Shown here piece by piece: positions 1 to 9,230 of a stretch of 64,000 bases of DNA. The stretch comes from Kitasatospora sp044457565. Lineage in GTDB: Bacteria > Actinomycetota > Actinomycetes > Streptomycetales > Streptomycetaceae. The position numbers and the translations under genes are program-made. Where the stretch lies: positions 301,530-365,529 of the forward strand of contig NZ_JBITGZ010000004.1 in NCBI RefSeq assembly GCF_044457565.1, in the 5' to 3' direction. Under the pieces are notes generated by a model. It did no database searches, had not been told where the DNA came from, and saw only the letters and a program-made list of their open reading frames with translations. Numbering within the stretch: position 1 is the stretch's first letter; each line of letters opens with the position of its first letter.

Positions 1-12
1 CCGCCGGCCCGG

Positions 13-1404
13 GTGAGCGAGAGCGTGCTCGCACTGGGCAGCAGCCGGGTCCGGGCGGCGCTGGCGACGGCGGTGCGCGACCCCGAGATCCCGGACGCGC
101 TGGTCGATCTGGACGACACCGCCGTCGACGTCGCCCTCGGCGACAACGCCTGGCGGTCCTACGAGCTGGAGTGCCGGGTGCGGCTGCGGAACCCGGTCGC
201 CCTCACGACAGGCCGCTGGTACCGCAGGGACCATCCCAGCCGGGCCCTGCTGTCGGCCGATCCGGACCTCGCGGGCGCGGCGCTCGTCGACCCGACCGAG
301 GCGGGAGAGCCGACCGTCCGGGCCGCCGCCTGGAGCACCGTCCTGCGCCACGGCGGGATGTCCCAGGCCCGCGCCGTGGCGTCCGCCCTCCCGAGGGATC
401 CGGACCCGGTCGGCAAGGAGGTCCTGGAGGCTCTGGCCGAGGCCATGCCGGAGCCCTTCCTGGACACCGCCCTGGAGCGCCGCATCGGTACGGGAGCCCT
501 GCTGCGACGGCTCAGGGCCCTGCCCCCGCAGTCGCCGTGGGGCGCCTTCCGGGCGGTGCGGAAGGTCCTGGACGAGCCGTACCGGATCGACTGGGCGCTG
601 CTGGCCGCGGCCCGGCTCGGCTCGGCGGACGGCTGCCGCGCGCACGGCTGCGCTCGTTCTGGCCGGGCGTGCGGACTGCCCGCCCGAGGTGGCCGTGGTG
701 CTGCGGGCCGGGCGACCCGCGCGAGCCGGCCAACCCCTGCCCCCGCCCCGGCCCGCGCCGGTGCCTGCGCCGGACTCCACTCCCCGCGCTGCGCCCCGGC
801 GGCAGGCTGCGCGCCGGTCGCCCGAGTGGCGACCGCCCGGCCCGACCGGTCCGCTGGGGGACACCGCGTGTTCCGCGCGCCACGCCCTGCGCACCGTGCC
901 GGTGTCCTCGCACCGCACCCCGGGCACGGTGACACTCGATCACCTCGCAGCGATCACCGAACGCGGGCAGCTGGCTGCGGCCGATGGGCGCAGCTTGCGC
1001 ACCCGGCGCACGTGGTGGTCTCGTGGGTGGGCGAGGAGGCGGGGTGCGCCGACGTGGCGCGAGCGTCATGGCGCGGGCGCGCCGCGCTGCACGTGGCGGT
1101 CTCCGCCCTGCTGGCGCGCTGGGCCGCGGGCGAGGTCCCGGCCGAGCGCTGGGCCGTGATGTACCCGCTGATCCGGCTGTTCCCGGGCTCGCTGCCGGAA
1201 CTGCTGGACGCCGTGGACGCGGCTTCGCCGGAGTCGAGCCGTGTGCGGCGGGGGAAACATGAAGCGCATAGGCGCGACCGCGATGGTGAGCCTTTCGATC
1301 GCCTTGCTGTTGGCCGGGCGCGGCGGTCCTTCGGCGCCGGGTGCGACGGCGGCCACCTCCGCTTCCACGACGTACGGCTGCCTCACCGAGGAGCAGGGCC
1401 GTAA
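13..1404 (+). pseudogene. Frameshifted hypothetical protein (left-edge, possibly partial)
   Basis: Frame 1 reads as a normal Streptomyces protein from the GTG at 13 to about 640, with an alpha-helical, HEAT-like character. Coding then moves to frame 2 (CPPEVAVVLRAG at about 677-712) and returns to frame 1 by about 1020-1240, ending near LPELLDAVDAASP. At least two compensating frameshifts lie between roughly 635 and 1020. No stop precedes base 13 in this frame, so the gene may begin outside the window. The frame-1 stop at 1402-1404 overlaps the next gene by 146 bp, so the tail is probably not native. No domain is recognised. It may be a decayed gene or a sequencing artefact. Confidence 0.5.
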
Positions 1405-2000
1405 GGGTGCTGTGACCGTGCAGGACAGGGAGCACGCGAACAAGGCGTACTTCCAGGACGCGGACAGCGGTGGTGCCGAGGTGGCGCTGATCTTCTGGCA
1501 CCAGGACGGGGGCTCCCTGTGCGACTGGGTGCCTTACCTCGGCAGCTTCACCAAGGCCGGCTACGCCGTTCTCGCCTTCACCAGCAGCGGGGACTTCTTC
1601 AATGATCTCGGTCCGGCCGACCATTTCCTGGCGGGCAGGGGCTTCTCCAAGATCGTCATGGTCGGCGCCGCAGGTACGGCTACGGCACTGCTGGACAGGA
1701 TGGCTTCACCGGTCGAGGGCCCGGTGAAGTCGGTTGTCGCGTTGAGCCCCCTCCCGGCGCTCCGGCAGTTGGGATGCGGCCAGGATGGTCCCGCTCGGCA
1801 AGCTGCCCGCGTTCTTCGCCGCGGAGAGCGAGGACCTGTCGGCCGGAAAGGATGCCCAGGCGCTGTACGAGGCGTCGTCGAGCCGCGGTAAGCAGCTCAA
1901 GATCTACCCGGGCGACCGGAAGGGCGCGGATCTGCTCAAGGAAGGCGCACTGCCGGATGTTCTGGCCTTCCTCGCCACGTACACGCCTCCGAAGAGCTGA
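1259..2000 (+). pseudogene. Secreted alpha/beta-hydrolase-like protein, frameshifted
   Basis: The ATG at 1259 opens a signal-peptide-like N-terminus (MKRIGATAMVSLSIALLLAG) followed by an alpha/beta-hydrolase-like core: VALIFWHQDGGS, then a strand-helix stretch ending GFSKIVMVGAAGTATALL, where a nucleophile elbow would sit although no GxSxG is present. Reading frame 2 fails near 1770 (after VVALSPLPALRQ). The C-terminal part continues in frame 3 (KLPAFFAAESEDLSAGKDAQ) to a stop at 2000, so one frameshift lies between about 1768 and 1785. The lipobox-like LLAGRGG has Arg where lipoproteins carry Cys, so it would not be lipidated as read. No partner gene explains its role. Confidence 0.55.
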
Positions 2001-2137
2001 CGCTCCAGGGTCGCTGCCCGCCCGCCACGGACCACCGCGGTGGCGCCAGCCGCGCCCGCAACCAGCAGAAGAACCGGGATCCACCAGTGCGCGAGCAGCC
2101 CCCGGAGCGGCGCGAGCGGCAGGCCGGCCACGATCAC
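1904..2137 (-). CDS. Possible small single-span membrane protein
   Basis: Downstream of the MarR gene on the same strand, a GTG at 2137 opens 77 codons. The first half is one convincing hydrophobic span (HWWIPVLLLVAGAAGATAVV) after a short LPLAPLRG segment. The rest is antisense to the C-terminus of the preceding hydrolase gene and is probably not meaningful. A different frame starts with an ATG overlapping the MarR stop (ATGA at 2201-2204) and could be the native N-terminus if a frameshift lies near 2140. Function is unknown, and this could be a chance hydrophobic stretch. Confidence 0.22.
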   Translation of the reverse strand: MIVAGLPLAPLRGLLAHWWIPVLLLVAGAAGATAVVRGGRAATLERQLFGGVYVARKARTSGSAPSLSRSAPFRSPG

Positions 2138-2200
2138 GGCTCCGGCCGGCAGGTCCAGGCCGCGGCGCCCCGCGCTCCCGGTTGCTGCGTCGATGCCGGC

Positions 2201-2629
2201 TCATGAAGAGGTGACGGCCTGCTCCAGCAGGCCGTGAAGGACGCGCTGCTCCTGCGGGGTGAGGCCGGACAGCGGGGAGTCCACGGCGAGGAGCTCCAGG
2301 AGGCGTTCGCGCAGTGCGGTGCCCTCGGGAGTGAGGAGGAGGTGCTTGGCGCGGCGGTCGGTGGGGTGCGGGTGGCGCTCGATCAGGCTCTGCTTCTCCA
2401 GCTTGTCGACGACGAAGGTGGTGTTGGAGGGCTCGCAGCTCATGCGTTCGGCGAGGTCCCGCATGGTCATCGGCCCGCTCATCTCCCGCAGCGCGGTCGC
2501 CTGGGATGCGGTGAGGCCCAGGGTGGCGGCGCGCTCCCGTACGTGCTCGGCGATCCGCTGGGCCAGTCCGTTCACCAGACCGCACAGCTGTCGCTCGGCG
2601 ATGGCCTGCGGCTCGGGGAGCGTCGTCAT
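2201..2629 (-). CDS. MarR-family transcriptional regulator
   Basis: This 142-residue protein has the length and shape of a MarR repressor: N-terminal dimerisation helices (LCGLVNGLAQRIAEHVRERA), a winged helix with recognition region MTMRDLAERMSCEPSNTTFVVDKLEKQSLIER, then the wing HPTDRRAKHLLLTPEG that is diagnostic of the family, and C-terminal helices. Such proteins bind palindromes as dimers and release DNA on binding phenolic or oxidised ligands. It is transcribed divergently from the metallo-beta-lactamase-fold gene across about 130 bp of unusually AT-rich DNA, so it most likely represses that gene and itself. The ATG at 2629 gives a standard N-terminus. Confidence 0.9.
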   Translation of the reverse strand: MTTLPEPQAIAERQLCGLVNGLAQRIAEHVRERAATLGLTASQATALREMSGPMTMRDLAERMSCEPSNTTFVVDKLEKQSLIERHPHPTDRRAKHLLLTPEGTALRERLLELLAVDSPLSGLTPQEQRVLHGLLEQAVTSS

Positions 2630-2759
2630 GCCACCACTCTAGCAAGTCCGTGAAGACAGAATATTTACAGCTTGAATGATTTGAACTTGATGCTTATGGT
2701 TGGCGTCGTCGCCGCAGGAACGCGGTGGCGACCTGATGACGACTCACAGGAGAGAACTC
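2630..2759. promoter_or_regulatory. Divergent MarR/MBL promoter region
   Basis: The stretch around 2655-2695 is markedly AT-rich against the surrounding DNA and contains two TTGAA-like half sites in direct orientation (CTTGAATGATTTGAAC, about 2673-2688). It is the only space for promoters of both the MarR gene and the MBL-fold gene, and the natural place for a MarR operator. No clean inverted repeat was found. Confidence 0.4.
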
Positions 2760-3644
2760 ATGGCTGACCTGACGGTGGACCAGGGCGTGCGACTGCGCCG
2801 GCCGGCGGGAATCCGCTCGATACGGCTGGGCGAAGCGAAGGTGTCGTACGTGCCGGACGGCGACGTGCGGCTCCGGCCGCTGCAACTGCTCCAGGACACC
2901 ACCGACGAGGTGTGGGCCGCGCACCCGGAGTACCTGGACGCCACGGGCCACCTGGTGGGGAGCGTCGGCGGTCTGCTGGTGGAGCACGGCGACCGCGCGC
3001 TGCTGATCGACGCGGGCTTCGGCCCGCAGCAGCACGAGGCTCCGGACGGCCCCCTCGGCGCGATCCACGGAGGTGCGCTCACGCACAGCCTCGCCGAACT
3101 CGGTCGCCGCCCCGAGGACATCGAAGCGGTGGCCTTCACCCACCTCCACGCCGACCACCTCGGCTGGGCCTGCCATCCCGCCCCCGGCGGTGACGAGCCC
3201 GTGTTCGCCCACGCCGACTACCTGATCTCCGAGCCGGAGTGGGACCGGCGCGACCTCCTGGAGGACCAGGGCATGACCGAGCAGGTCGCGGCCCTCGCAC
3301 CGCGCGTCCGTACGATCACGGACGGGCAGGAGATCTTCCCCGGCGTACGGGTGCGGATCACCCCCGGCCACACCGTCGGGCACGCCGAGTACGTCATCAC
3401 CGGGGGCGGACGGCGTCTGATCGCCTTCGGCGACGCCGTGCACTCGCCGATCCAGATCGACCACCCGGACTGGTCCTCGGCCTTCGACCACGACCGCGCC
3501 CGGACCGCCGACCACCGCCGCCGCCTCGTCGCCGAGCTGGCGGAGCCCGGCACGATCGGCTTCGGCGTCCACTTCGCCGACGTGGTGTTCGGACACGTCC
3601 AGCAGGACGGAGCCGGCCCGGCCTGGCGGCCCCTGGACGCCTGA
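2760..3644 (+). CDS. Metallo-beta-lactamase-fold hydrolase
   Basis: The ATG at 2760 follows a good ribosome site (AGGAGAG, 7 bases away) and gives 294 residues; an in-frame ATG at 2736 lacks one. The zinc-binding motif THLHADH sits at residues 127-133, with further ligands in PGHTVGHAEY and FGDAVH. This marks a zinc-dependent MBL-fold hydrolase of the lactonase/glyoxalase-II-like group rather than an antibiotic beta-lactamase. There is no signal peptide, so it is cytoplasmic. The divergent MarR regulator suggests induction by a small-molecule ligand that may also be the substrate, such as a lactone or an aromatic ester. The substrate cannot be read from the sequence. Confidence 0.88.
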   Translation: MADLTVDQGVRLRRPAGIRSIRLGEAKVSYVPDGDVRLRPLQLLQDTTDEVWAAHPEYLDATGHLVGSVGGLLVEHGDRALLIDAGFGPQQHEAPDGPLGAIHGGALTHSLAELGRRPEDIEAVAFTHLHADHLGWACHPAPGGDEPVFAHADYLISEPEWDRRDLLEDQGMTEQVAALAPRVRTITDGQEIFPGVRVRITPGHTVGHAEYVITGGGRRLIAFGDAVHSPIQIDHPDWSSAFDHDRARTADHRRRLVAELAEPGTIGFGVHFADVVFGHVQQDGAGPAWRPLDA

Positions 3645-3796
3645 ACCGCCGGGGCCGGGTGCCACCGGCGGACCGGACGGCGGCGTCCTGCCGATCGCCC
3701 GGCGGCTCCTCGAAGGGACCGCCGTACGCCCCCGGTCCCCGCTGCCGGTCGCCTCCGCCGGTGATGCGGTTGTTGGGCTGTCGACGATCCGCTGGG

Positions 3797-4089
3797 TCAG
3801 CGGCGGTGGACGAGGGGGCGGTGGGCGCCGAAGTGCCGTACCTGCTCGATGTCGCCCGGGACTGCGCGCGGCAGCGACTCGTTCGCCCGGGCCCACAGCC
3901 ACGTCTGCCGGGACAGGCTCACGCTGCCGGTCATCGTGAGTCGGCCGGTCCCGTCGGGCTGCTGGCTGACCGCGGGCCGGTGCCGCAGCGTGTCGTCCAG
4001 CCGTCGGTCCCACCGTAGGTGATGTGGCCGAACGACCGCAGGGCCTCGTACCAGAACTGGGCCTCGTCGGGGAACAGCAGGGGCTTCAT
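3797..4089 (-). pseudogene. Chimeric gene remnant (alpha/beta-hydrolase N-terminus joined to DUF6882-like C-terminus)
   Basis: An ATG at 4089 starts MKPLLFPDEAQFWYEALRSF, which I recognise as the N-terminus of an actinobacterial alpha/beta-hydrolase family (FPDE-QFWYE...FGHI-YGG). After about 27 residues the frame becomes meaningless. From about 3950 to the stop at 3797 a different frame reads SLSRQTWLWARANESLP and EQVRHFGAH, resembling the W-x-W-A-x-A-N core of DUF6882 proteins. Two unrelated gene ends therefore seem fused by deletion. Family assignments are from memory of motifs and are tentative. Confidence 0.4.
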
Positions 4090-4129
4090 GGCCGCTCCTC
4101 GGAGTGATCGGAGTGTGAGGGGTGTCCGG

Positions 4130-4166
4130 CACCCCGGGGGACGAGCCGTGAGCGTCCCCCGGGGTG
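4130..4166 (-). terminator. Intrinsic-type hairpin after the carotenoid oxygenase gene
   Basis: A perfect 14-bp inverted repeat (CACCCCGGGGGACG at 4130-4143 and its complement at 4153-4166) with a 9-base loop starts 12 bp beyond the stop codon of the dioxygenase gene. There is no U-tract, as is common in streptomycete terminators. Confidence 0.75.
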
Positions 4167-4177
4167 GGTGGTGGTGT

Positions 4178-5539
4178 TCAGTCCTGATTCCCGTCGAGAG
4201 CGGTGTCGGGGATCCAGGAGCCGTGGAGTCCGGCGCTCACCCGGTGGGGCAGGTGGACGGTGGCGATCCGGTCGAGGCCGGCGGCGTCGAGGACGAGGAG
4301 CTGGGAGGCGTCCTGCTTGAGGTCGGAGATCACGGTGAGCAGGTAGCCGTCGTCCTCGCGGGTGGCGTCGGCGGCGGGGACGTAGACGGCCTCGCTGGGC
4401 ATCCGGGCGTCGCCGACCTGGTGGATGCGGCGGGCGCCGGTGGTGCGGTCGTACTTGACGACGCCGTAGCCGCCGAAGCCCTTCTCGTCGGGGAAGGAGA
4501 TGGCGTAGTGGTAGCGGTTCTCGGCGCCCAGGTACTCCTCGTTGAGGGTGGGGAACTCCACCGGAAGGTCGTCGACGATCTGCTCGTCGACGGTGCCGGC
4601 CGCCGTGTCGAGCACCCAGCGGCGGGTGTACGAGCGGGCGACGGGCTCGGTGCCGCGCCCGGGGGCGCCGATCCACCAGTTCCAGGAGAGCCGGAACCCC
4701 TCGTGGTCCACAGTGGGGCCTTCCAGGACGATGCGACCCCGGCCGTCCTCGTAGGCGTTGGCGACGTGCAGCATGCTGCCCGGTTCGATGGAGAACCAGC
4801 GGACGCGCCGGGCTCCGTCGCCTCCGCGCGGCACGACGCCGATGCGGGCGGGCTGCGCGTCGCTCCAGCCGTAGGGGATGCCGGAGTGGTCGGTCGGGTC
4901 GAAGGTGACGCTGCCCTCGACGAAGACCACGTGGTGGCGGGTGATCGCGAAGTCGTGCTTGAGTGAGGCGCTCGCTCCCGGGATCTCGGCGCTGTGGACG
5001 ATCTCGCCCTTGGCGTCGGCGACGTAGTACACCAGGTGGGGCGGGAAGGGCGAGGAGCCGAAGAAGTGCAGCTCGCCGGTGACCGGGTCGGTCTTGGGGT
5101 GCGCGGTCATCGCGGTGCGGAGCTTGCCGTGGAAGTCGTGGGCGCCGACCGTTTCCAGCTCCGGGGTGAGTTCGAAGGGGAGGTTTGCCTCGCAGAGGGC
5201 GAGCAGGCGGCCGGCGTGCTCGATGACGTGGGTGCCGGCGGTGCTGGCGGTGAGGTCGGGGCCGTGCTCGGTCATGTAGGGGGCGCCGTCGAGGGCGGGG
5301 GTGTGCACCCAGCGGTTGCGGTACCACTCGGCGCGGCCGTCGCGCAGGCGGATGCCGTGCACCATGCCGCTGCCCTTGAACCAGTGGGTGGGGGTGATGC
5401 CGGGCTTGGGGTTGTGGCCGTTGCGGATCAGCCGGCCGGTCAGCTCCGGGGGCAGGGAGCCCTCGACGGTCAGCCCGGTGGCGGTGATCTCGTCGGCCAC
5501 GGGGGTGAAGTGGCCGGTCAGGTACGGTTTGGCGGTCAT
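4178..5539 (-). CDS. Carotenoid/stilbene cleavage oxygenase (RPE65 family)
   Basis: This 453-residue protein matches the seven-bladed propeller dioxygenases that cleave a carotenoid or lignostilbene-type double bond with a non-haem iron. The four iron-binding histidines are visible at about His147 (TAHPKTD), His195 (LKHDFAIT), His258 (MLHVANAYE) and His439 (GLHGSWIP). The N-terminal GRLIRNGHNPKPG and GSGMVHGIRLRDG blocks are also typical. The gene ends a minus-strand run of three (regulator, exporter, oxygenase) and is followed by a strong hairpin. No carotenoid biosynthesis genes are in the window, so the substrate may come from elsewhere in the genome or from outside. A lignostilbene-type substrate is equally possible. 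Confidence 0.93.
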   Translation of the reverse strand: MTAKPYLTGHFTPVADEITATGLTVEGSLPPELTGRLIRNGHNPKPGITPTHWFKGSGMVHGIRLRDGRAEWYRNRWVHTPALDGAPYMTEHGPDLTASTAGTHVIEHAGRLLALCEANLPFELTPELETVGAHDFHGKLRTAMTAHPKTDPVTGELHFFGSSPFPPHLVYYVADAKGEIVHSAEIPGASASLKHDFAITRHHVVFVEGSVTFDPTDHSGIPYGWSDAQPARIGVVPRGGDGARRVRWFSIEPGSMLHVANAYEDGRGRIVLEGPTVDHEGFRLSWNWWIGAPGRGTEPVARSYTRRWVLDTAAGTVDEQIVDDLPVEFPTLNEEYLGAENRYHYAISFPDEKGFGGYGVVKYDRTTGARRIHQVGDARMPSEAVYVPAADATREDDGYLLTVISDLKQDASQLLVLDAAGLDRIATVHLPHRVSAGLHGSWIPDTALDGNQD

Positions 5540-5627
5540 GATGAGTGCCTCGTTTCCGGTGGTTTCTTCGGGTGTTTCGGGTGGTGTTCCGGCGGGGGCC
5601 GGTCGGGGGCGGGCGCGCGGGTCGCGG

Positions 5628-7103
5628 TCAGCCCTTGTGGATGGCGGCCGGGACCGACCCGACGGTGACGGCGCCGGTGCGCTGCTTGCCGAGGCAGCGG
5701 GTCAGGCCCCAGGCGAGGACTGCGGTGCCTGCCAGCACCGCGGCCGAGACCGCGAAGGCCGTTCGGTAACCGGCGGTCAGCGCCTCCAGGTGGGGCTCGT
5801 GAGTGGACGCGTGGGCGGTGACGGTGCCGGCGAGGGTGGCCAGGGCGGCGAGGCCGATCGCGCCGCCGACCTGGCGGGTGGTGTTCACCAGACCGCCGGC
5901 CAGGCCCGCGTCCCGGGGCGGGACGCCCTCCACGGCGAATGCGGTGAGCTGGACGAAGGCGATGCTCAGGCCGAGGCCGATGAGGAGGCTCGGACCCAGG
6001 ACGTCGGCGAGGTAGCTCCCGGTAGGGCTGATCCGTGACAGCCACAGCAGTCCGGTGGCCTCGGTCAGCAGGGCGACGGTCACGGTCGCGCCCGGACCGA
6101 GCCGGCGGACGACCCGGGGCGCGAGCGCGGACCCGAGTATGTTCGCCCCGGCGAGGGGCAGTTGGCCCAGGCCGGTGACGAGTGGGCCGGCGCCGAGGAC
6201 CTGTTGCTGGTAGAGCGGCAGGAAGAAGAACAGGGCGATCCAGACGGAGCCCAGCAAGGCCATCAGCAGGTTGCCCGCAGCCACCCGGCCGGTGGTCAAC
6301 AGCCGCGGCGGTATCAGCGCGTTCGGCTGGCGGAGCTCGATCACGGCGAAGGCCGCGAACAGCGCGGTGGCGCCACCCAGGGCGCCGACCACCCGGACGT
6401 CCGTCCAGCCGGCGCCGCGTGCGGTGGTCAGTCCCCAGACCAGGCAGGTCAGGGCGAGGGTCACGGTGGCGGTGCCGAGCAGGTCGAACCGCCCGGCCTC
6501 ATGGTTGACCGCCCGTGGGAGGAGGGCCGCCACGGCGGCCAGGACCAGTGCCGCGCCGAGCGCGACGGAGTAGAAGATCCATGGCCAGCCCCACGCCTGG
6601 GTGAGCACACCGCCCAGCAGGACGCCGCCTGCTCCTCCCGCGCCGGACACCGCGCCCCACACCCCCAGTGCCCTGCCGCGCCCGGCGCCGGACGGGAACA
6701 GGCCCATGGCCAGGGCGAGCGCGGCCGGGGCGATGGCGGCGGCACCGAGGCCCTGAACCGCGCGGGCCGCGATCAGCACGCCGGGGGAGGCCGCCAGTCC
6801 CGCTGCCAGCGAGGCAGCCGCGAACACCGCCAGGCCGGTGATCAGCACCCGGCGGCGACCGAGCAGGTCGCCCGCCCGGCCGCCCGCCAGCAGCAGTGCT
6901 CCGAACGCCAGACCGTAGGCGTTGACCACCCAGGTGGTGCCGCTGTCCGACAGGCCGACCCCGGCCCGGATCTGCGGCAGCGCGACGTTCACGATCGAGG
7001 TGGCGAGCATGACGGTGAACTGGGCGGCGGCGAGCACCGCGAGGACGGCTGCGGGTCGAGGGGCAGGCGGCGCGTGCCCCGGCTGTGTGCGGTGGAGGTT
7101 CAT
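5628..7103 (-). CDS. DHA2 (EmrB/QacA) family MFS drug exporter
   Basis: The 491-residue protein has about 14 hydrophobic spans, the DHA2 topology. It has the antiporter signature after span 1 (NVALPQIRAGVGLSDSGTTW), motif A GDLLGRRRVL between spans 2 and 3, and RAVQGLGAAAIAPAALAL in span 4-5. It would sit in the inner membrane and expel an amphiphilic compound against protons. The gene lies 88 bp upstream of the carotenoid oxygenase gene and 114 bp downstream of the AAA regulator, all on one strand. The natural reading is an exporter for the substrate or product of that oxygenase, although a general multidrug role cannot be excluded. Confidence 0.92.
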   Translation of the reverse strand: MNLHRTQPGHAPPAPRPAAVLAVLAAAQFTVMLATSIVNVALPQIRAGVGLSDSGTTWVVNAYGLAFGALLLAGGRAGDLLGRRRVLITGLAVFAAASLAAGLAASPGVLIAARAVQGLGAAAIAPAALALAMGLFPSGAGRGRALGVWGAVSGAGGAGGVLLGGVLTQAWGWPWIFYSVALGAALVLAAVAALLPRAVNHEAGRFDLLGTATVTLALTCLVWGLTTARGAGWTDVRVVGALGGATALFAAFAVIELRQPNALIPPRLLTTGRVAAGNLLMALLGSVWIALFFFLPLYQQQVLGAGPLVTGLGQLPLAGANILGSALAPRVVRRLGPGATVTVALLTEATGLLWLSRISPTGSYLADVLGPSLLIGLGLSIAFVQLTAFAVEGVPPRDAGLAGGLVNTTRQVGGAIGLAALATLAGTVTAHASTHEPHLEALTAGYRTAFAVSAAVLAGTAVLAWGLTRCLGKQRTGAVTVGSVPAAIHKG

Positions 7104-7217
7104 GGCGCACAGCCTCGTGCCCGGCGGTGTCCACTATCCAGGCCCGGCAGGGGCGGTGACTGTCCACTCCTGTCCGCACCTGCCCACCCGCTCCGGCCGC
7201 AGTCGTGCGCGCCGTCC

Positions 7218-9230
7218 TCATCGGGGGCCGTGCAACTCCTGCTGCCAGAGAGCTTCACAGATCAGGTCCAGGCCCTGGCGCAGGTGACGCCGGTAGGTGC
7301 CGTACGGAAGGCCGAGCCGGCGGGCGGCGGCCTCCTGGGTGGGCGCGCCGGAGAAGTAGCCCGCCGTCAGGGCCTCGCGGGCGCGCACGCCGCGCGGGTC
7401 GAGGGCGAGGTCGTCCACGGTGTGGCGCAGCAGGTCGCGCAGCTCCTCGACGGGATCGGCGAGGTCGGCCCCCAGGCGGGTGCGGGTCAGGGCGCAGACC
7501 GCGAACGCGGCCGGGTCACGCCAGTGCGCCAGCGCCTCGCGTACGGCCTGGTCGAACACGGAGCGCGAAACGGCCGACGGCCCGGGCGGGGCAGGGACCT
7601 CGGTGGCCGATATGAAACGGCCGATCCAGGTCTCGACGGGCACCTGGCGCCAGTCGACGCCGAACAGCCCGTAGGTGTGGTCACCGACCCGTGGCCGCGC
7701 ACCGGTGTCACTCAGGCTCCCGTTGACGCGTTCGGCCCAGGCATCGGCGTCCCGCCAGACCGCGAAGCCGTAGGCGCGACCGCGGGCACGGGCGGCCTCC
7801 GCCTGCGCACGGGAGCTGCTGAGGTCGATGACGCGCGAGGGGACCTGGTAGTGCTCGGGGTAGACCGAGAAGCGGCTGATGCCGATGTGTTCGCCGGGGC
7901 CCACCGGCGCGGTGGCGTCGATGTGTTCCCAGGCGGCCGCGACGACGGGGTCGACGGCCACATCCCGGGGGTCGGCAGGGACCGGCAGGACCAGTCGGGC
8001 CGTGAACGCCACGGTCCGGCCCGTACCCACCAGACGGTAGACGCTGAACGCCTGCGGCTGCCGATCGATCCAGTAGCGGACCAGCTCCGCGGAAGCCGGC
8101 CCCTCGGTCTCCTCGGCCATCCGCAGCACACCATCGATGTCGTCGGGCCGCAGGGGGCAGTCGTGCACCTCGTCCTCGCGCGACCACGTGCGCATCCGGG
8201 CCAGGCTCTTCAGCTCCCGGAAGAGGTAGAACAGCTCGTCGGTGACCGTCCACACCCGCTCCTCGGGCGCCTCGCGCAGCATGCGCAGATACTCCTGCGC
8301 CAACCGCCGGCGCATCGTCACGAAAGCGTGCGGAGCCCGCCAGCGCAGATCCGCGGTCAGCGTCTCGCGTGCGGCATCGTGCGGGTAGAGCCCCTGCGGA
8401 GCGGACTCCATGAAAGGGAGGTCCCTCAGCCAGCCGAACAGCAGGTGGGCGTCCTCCTCGGGCAGGACCGCGGCAAGCAGTTCCTCGGAGGTCGAATGCG
8501 CCTGCGCCGCCACCTCCAGGGCGCGGCGGTGGGCCGCCGTCGGCACCTCCCCGATCAGCCCCGTCAGCAGCGTCCGCAGGAGATCGGCCGACGGCGCCCA
8601 CACCTCCTCCCTGCTCCAGCCCGTCGAACCCGCCGCCGCCGCGAGGGACAGCGCCAGCGGATTGCCCCCGGCGAAACGCAGCACCCGATCCCGCAACTCG
8701 GGCCGGACCCGCGCCGTGGTCAGCAGGCTCCGGGCCTGCTCCTGCGAGAACGGCCCCAGTTCACGTACGGACAGCACCCCGGCCCAGGCCGGATCGGCGG
8801 TCCACTGCGGCTGCGGCGCGAGCCGGCCGGCCAGCACCACCAAGGCGTCCTCCGCGGCGCGGGGCAGGAAGCGCTGCCACAACCAACTCTCCAGCCACTG
8901 GCAGTGCTCGAAGGAGTCGACGAACAGCACCGTGCCGGGGACATCGAGAAACGGACCGGCCGCACGCTCGAAGTCGGCCGGGTCCCGGCTGACGAAACGA
9001 CCGTCCAGTTCGAGGAGCAGCCGCCCCGCCGCACGGGCCTGCTCCGCCAGGCATCGCAGCAGCGCCGACTTCCCGATGCCCCCCGGCCCGAAGACATAGA
9101 ACGCGAACGGCGCCTGCGGATCTCCGGCCAAGGCCCGCCCGAAACAGCCGAGTTCCTCCTCCCGGCCTATGAAAGCCCGCTCACGCGCTCTGCTCAGTCT
9201 CTCTCCCACGGACGCCACGCCGACTCCCAT
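7218..9230 (-). CDS. AAA/STAND-type ATP-binding transcriptional regulator
   Basis: The chosen ATG at 9230 gives 670 residues. An in-frame extension to 9437 is rich in Arg, Pro and Ala and looks non-coding. Near residues 20-26 is FIGREEEL, followed by the Walker A motif GPGGIGKS (about 48-55) and a Walker B-like TVLFVDSFE (about 100-108), the pattern of ORC/STAND ATPases. The C-terminus (AARRLGLPYGTYRRHLRQGLDLI) is a plausible helix-turn-helix. Streptomycete proteins of this build are ATP-dependent regulators of nearby metabolic genes. As first gene of the run with the MFS exporter and carotenoid oxygenase it probably controls them. The middle region (about 330-600) has no fold I recognise and may be the sensor. 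Confidence 0.8.
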   Translation of the reverse strand: MGVGVASVGERLSRARERAFIGREEELGCFGRALAGDPQAPFAFYVFGPGGIGKSALLRCLAEQARAAGRLLLELDGRFVSRDPADFERAAGPFLDVPGTVLFVDSFEHCQWLESWLWQRFLPRAAEDALVVLAGRLAPQPQWTADPAWAGVLSVRELGPFSQEQARSLLTTARVRPELRDRVLRFAGGNPLALSLAAAAGSTGWSREEVWAPSADLLRTLLTGLIGEVPTAAHRRALEVAAQAHSTSEELLAAVLPEEDAHLLFGWLRDLPFMESAPQGLYPHDAARETLTADLRWRAPHAFVTMRRRLAQEYLRMLREAPEERVWTVTDELFYLFRELKSLARMRTWSREDEVHDCPLRPDDIDGVLRMAEETEGPASAELVRYWIDRQPQAFSVYRLVGTGRTVAFTARLVLPVPADPRDVAVDPVVAAAWEHIDATAPVGPGEHIGISRFSVYPEHYQVPSRVIDLSSSRAQAEAARARGRAYGFAVWRDADAWAERVNGSLSDTGARPRVGDHTYGLFGVDWRQVPVETWIGRFISATEVPAPPGPSAVSRSVFDQAVREALAHWRDPAAFAVCALTRTRLGADLADPVEELRDLLRHTVDDLALDPRGVRAREALTAGYFSGAPTQEAAARRLGLPYGTYRRHLRQGLDLICEALWQQELHGPR

